In this document: in pieces, positions 61,710 to 64,000 of the stretch | Layout of the letters: the number at the start of each line of letters is the position of its first letter | Numbering within the stretch: position 1 is the first letter of the stretch | From: Rhodospirillales bacterium | GTDB taxonomy: Bacteria > Pseudomonadota > Alphaproteobacteria > Rhodospirillales > Magnetospirillaceae | Direction: 5' to 3' | NCBI GenBank assembly: GCA_019455065.1 | Contig: JACFNC010000009.1 | Span: forward strand, 1 to 64,000 | DNA: 64,000 bases | Notes under the pieces: model-generated | What the model was told of the DNA's origin: nothing | Database searches by the model: none | The model's input: only the letters and a program-made list of their open reading frames with translations | Translations under genes and position numbers: made by a program

Positions 61710-63518
61710 ATGGCGTTCCCCCCGCAGTTCCTCGACGAACTGAGGGGCCGGCTGTCGCTGGCCTCGGTGATCGGCCGCCGGGTTCGCCTGACGCGGCGCG
61801 GGCGCGAATACACCGGGCTGTGTCCATTCCATAATGAAAAGACCCCCTCGTTCACCGTTAACGAGGAGAAGGGCTTTTTCCATTGTTTCGGATGTGGCGC
61901 CCATGGCGACGTCGTCGGGTTCGAGATGCGCGCCGCCAACCTTTCCTTCCCCGAGGCCGTCGAGCGGCTGGCGGCCGAGGCCGGCGTGGTGCCCCCGCAG
62001 GAGAGCCGCGAGGAGCGCGAGCGCTCGCGCCGGCAAGCGTCGCTCTATGATGTCGTGGAAGCGGCCTGCGCCTGGTTCGAACGGCAATTGCGTCAACCCG
62101 TCGGGCGGGCCGCATTGGCTTATCTTCAGGGGCGGGGCCTGGATGACGAATCCATTGCGCGCTTTCGCCTTGGTTTTGCGCCGGACGGCCGCAGCGGCCT
62201 GGCGGAAGCCCTTCGGGCGCAGGGCATTCCGCGCGAACTGGTGCTGGAGGCGGGGCTTCTGATCGACCCTGATCGGGGCGATCCCTACGACCGCTTCCGG
62301 GGGCGGGTCATGTTCCCGATCGGCGATCGCCGAGGCCGGCTGATCGCCTTCGGCGGCCGTATCATGGGCGAGGGGCAGCCGAAATACCTGAATTCGCCGG
62401 AAACCCCGCTGTTCCACAAGGGGGCGGTGCTGTACGGCCACTCGCTGGCCCGTTCCGGCGCCGCCGACGGTCTGCTGGCGGTGGTCGAGGGCTACATGGA
62501 CGTGATCGCCATGCTGCGCGCCGAAATTCCCGCCGTGGCGCCGCTGGGGACGGCGCTCACCGAGCGCCAGCTCGAGGAATTGTGGCGGCTGGTCCCCGAG
62601 CCGGTGCTGTGCTTCGACGGCGACGCCGCCGGGCAGCGGGCGGCGGCCCGGGCCGTCGAGCGCGCACTCCCCCTCCTGCGCCCGGGCCATTCCCTGCGCT
62701 TCGCGGTGCTGCCGCCGTCCGAGGATCCGGACACTCTGATCGCCGGCAAGGGGCCGGCCGCCATGCGGGCGATCCTCGACGGGGCCGAACCGCTGGTCGA
62801 CGTGCTGTGGCGCCTCGGCGTGTCGGGCCGGCGCGTCGACACGCCCGAACGGCGTGCCGCCCTGGACCGGCACTTCGAAGATGCGGTGCAGCGGATCGCC
62901 GACCGCTCCGTACAGCAGCACTACCGGCAGGCCCTGCGCGAACGTCTGTGGGAAAGTTTTCGCGCGGCCAGGCCGGGCCGCCGCGGTGCGACGGGGCCGC
63001 GGGCGTCGGGGCGCGCCGCGCCGCCCCCCCCGCCGCCGGCCCGCGACGGTCTTCCCGTCGACGCGCTTCGCGAACGCATACTCCTTGCGGTCCTGGTCAA
63101 CCATCCGTCCTTGCTCGAACGGGTGGAGGAGCGGCTGGGCGGCCTCCGCTTTTCGGACAATGACCTTGACAACCTTCGGCAGGAAATCTTAAAGCACCTC
63201 CATAGCGCGGCCCCACTTGATTCGGTGGTATTGCGGCGCTACCTAGTTGCAAGCGGTTTTGCGCGGTTATTGGCTTCCCTCCTGGGGCCCGGCACCTATG
63301 TGCACGCGCCATTCGCGCGATCGGCGGTCGCCGACGAGACAGCCCTGGCCGGATGGGAACATGCCTACAGCCTCTACATGCAAAAGGACTTGAAGGCCGA
63401 TATCGACAGGGCCGAACAGCGGTTGGCCAGCGAAATGTCGGATGAGAGCTATAGCTTCTTCCAGGCATTGAAGAACCAGGAGCAGGACGACGACGACGAG
63501 CGAGAGGTTCCGGGCTGA
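61710..63518 (+). CDS. dnaG: DNA primase
   Basis: 602 residues. It synthesises RNA primers for replication. The N-terminal zinc ribbon is CHC2-type (LCPFHNEKTPSFTV, then FHCFGCGAHGDVVGF, about 38-70). The RNA polymerase core/TOPRIM region has VLYGHSLARSG, VVEGYMDVIAML and LCFDGDAAGQRAA (about 310). The C-terminal region from about 430 is a Pro-rich linker plus helical DnaB-interaction domain. It precedes rpoD by 106 nt, the macromolecular-synthesis arrangement. Confidence 0.96.
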   Translation: MAFPPQFLDELRGRLSLASVIGRRVRLTRRGREYTGLCPFHNEKTPSFTVNEEKGFFHCFGCGAHGDVVGFEMRAANLSFPEAVERLAAEAGVVPPQESREERERSRRQASLYDVVEAACAWFERQLRQPVGRAALAYLQGRGLDDESIARFRLGFAPDGRSGLAEALRAQGIPRELVLEAGLLIDPDRGDPYDRFRGRVMFPIGDRRGRLIAFGGRIMGEGQPKYLNSPETPLFHKGAVLYGHSLARSGAADGLLAVVEGYMDVIAMLRAEIPAVAPLGTALTERQLEELWRLVPEPVLCFDGDAAGQRAAARAVERALPLLRPGHSLRFAVLPPSEDPDTLIAGKGPAAMRAILDGAEPLVDVLWRLGVSGRRVDTPERRAALDRHFEDAVQRIADRSVQQHYRQALRERLWESFRAARPGRRGATGPRASGRAAPPPPPPARDGLPVDALRERILLAVLVNHPSLLERVEERLGGLRFSDNDLDNLRQEILKHLHSAAPLDSVVLRRYLVASGFARLLASLLGPGTYVHAPFARSAVADETALAGWEHAYSLYMQKDLKADIDRAEQRLASEMSDESYSFFQALKNQEQDDDDEREVPG

Positions 63519-63624
63519 GCCCCTCGCCTCGTCGCCTTTCACCATTACCGCCGGGCAGGGCCGTCCGGCCACCGAAGACGAGGACGGCACGAAGCACTGT
63601 CTGTCGTGGGGAGCGGGAGATTTG

Positions 63625-64000
63625 ATGGCAACGAAAGCGACCAACACCGCCGAAGTTACGGAAAACCAGGACGAGGCCATGGACGGCCCGCTGCTCGACA
63701 CCATGGGCGTTGCCGTCAAACGCATGGTCGCCCGCGGCAAGGAACGCGGCTATGTGACCTATGACGAGCTGAATGCCGCCCTGCCGCCCGACGAGGTGTC
63801 ATCGGAGCAGATCGAGGACACAATGGCGATGCTGTCCGAGATGGGCATCAACATCGTCGAGAACGAAGAACACGAGGAACAGCCTCAGGACGAGGCCGAG
63901 AGCCTGGAGACCGAAGTTTCGGCCGCCGGCAACGTCGACGAGGAGGACCTCGGGCGCACCGACGACCCGGTGCGCATGTATCTGCGTGAGATGGGCAGCG
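63625..64000 (+). CDS. rpoD: RNA polymerase sigma factor RpoD, 5' part (runs off the window)
   Basis: The first 125 codons are present. Region 1.1 is recognisable (GVAVKRMVARGKERGYVTYD, then EDTMAMLSEMGINIVE), followed by an acidic stretch and the beginning of region 1.2 (TDDPVRMYLREMGS), which is invariant in primary sigma factors. The ATG at 63625 is preceded by GGGAGA. Position after dnaG supports the housekeeping sigma-70. Confidence 0.95.
   Translation, partial: MATKATNTAEVTENQDEAMDGPLLDTMGVAVKRMVARGKERGYVTYDELNAALPPDEVSSEQIEDTMAMLSEMGINIVENEEHEEQPQDEAESLETEVSAAGNVDEEDLGRTDDPVRMYLREMGS

Overview
The window looks like chromosomal DNA of a flagellated, high-GC alphaproteobacterium, most probably a member of the Rhodospirillales. 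This is inferred from the flagellar gene set (flbT, flaF, fliX, DUF6468 and motE-type genes), the alphaproteobacterial one-cysteine DksA, a Rhodospirillum-type encapsulin/encapsulated-ferritin pair, and the gene order yqeY-dnaG-rpoD. Coding density is high. I see no rRNA, tRNA, CRISPR array, transposase or phage gene.

Positions 1-29600 are almost entirely flagellar and chemotaxis genes in alternating blocks. They are: hook genes fliK-flgD-flgE (-); hook-junction genes flgK-flgL (-); a plus-strand trio (SPINDLY/OGT-like glycosyltransferase, methyltransferase, sulfotransferase-like) placed between the junction genes and flagellin; flagellin (-); flaF-flbT (-); a FlaG-like gene and a DUF1217 gene (+); flgI-flgJ-flgN (-) divergent from fliX (+); dksA (+); flgF-flgG-flgA-flgH (-) divergent from fliL-fliM-DUF6468-motE (+); and cheY-cheZ, two MotB-like genes and a large TPR protein (+). 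Three minus-strand operons (flgK, flgI, flgF) have recognisable sigma-54 promoters. About 70-85 bp further upstream each carries the same kind of palindrome, GGCA-N5-TGCC or a one-base variant, which looks like the enhancer of an NtrC-family activator such as FlbD. fliX, whose Caulobacter product works with FlbD, lies in the same cluster.

Positions 29700-42550 hold polyamine synthesis (speD-speE), a marR-ompR-envZ-type regulatory operon divergent from a branched-chain aminotransferase, a translationally coupled molybdenum-cofactor operon (mobB-moeA-moaD-moaE plus an FMN-binding protein), pgsA, uvrC and a folate pair (SDR reductase-folB). Positions 41725-42943 encode an encapsulin shell and its ferritin-like cargo with a C-terminal targeting peptide. 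Positions 43045-54646 carry an EF-G-like GTPase with an altered G3 motif, aspartate aminotransferase, a rhomboid protease, YciB, an HtpX-like protease, a CPA2 antiporter, an orphan ThiS/MoaD-like protein, a LysR regulator, thioredoxin reductase and a peroxiredoxin.

The right end has an Lrp-type regulator, greA, and carA-carB split by a compact 489-bp element. That element has 42-bp imperfect inverted repeats enclosing one GxxExxY (PD-(D/E)XK nuclease-like) gene. It is followed by yqeY, dnaG and the start of rpoD, which runs off the window. Three families of REP-like palindromic repeats lie in intergenic spaces at about 11.8, 14.3 and 34.6 kb.

The observations I rate highest are the inverted-repeat GxxExxY element inside the car operon, the shared enhancer-like palindrome in the flagellar regulon, the encapsulin operon with a palindrome at its promoter, and the paired MotB-like proteins of which one lacks the ion-binding aspartate.
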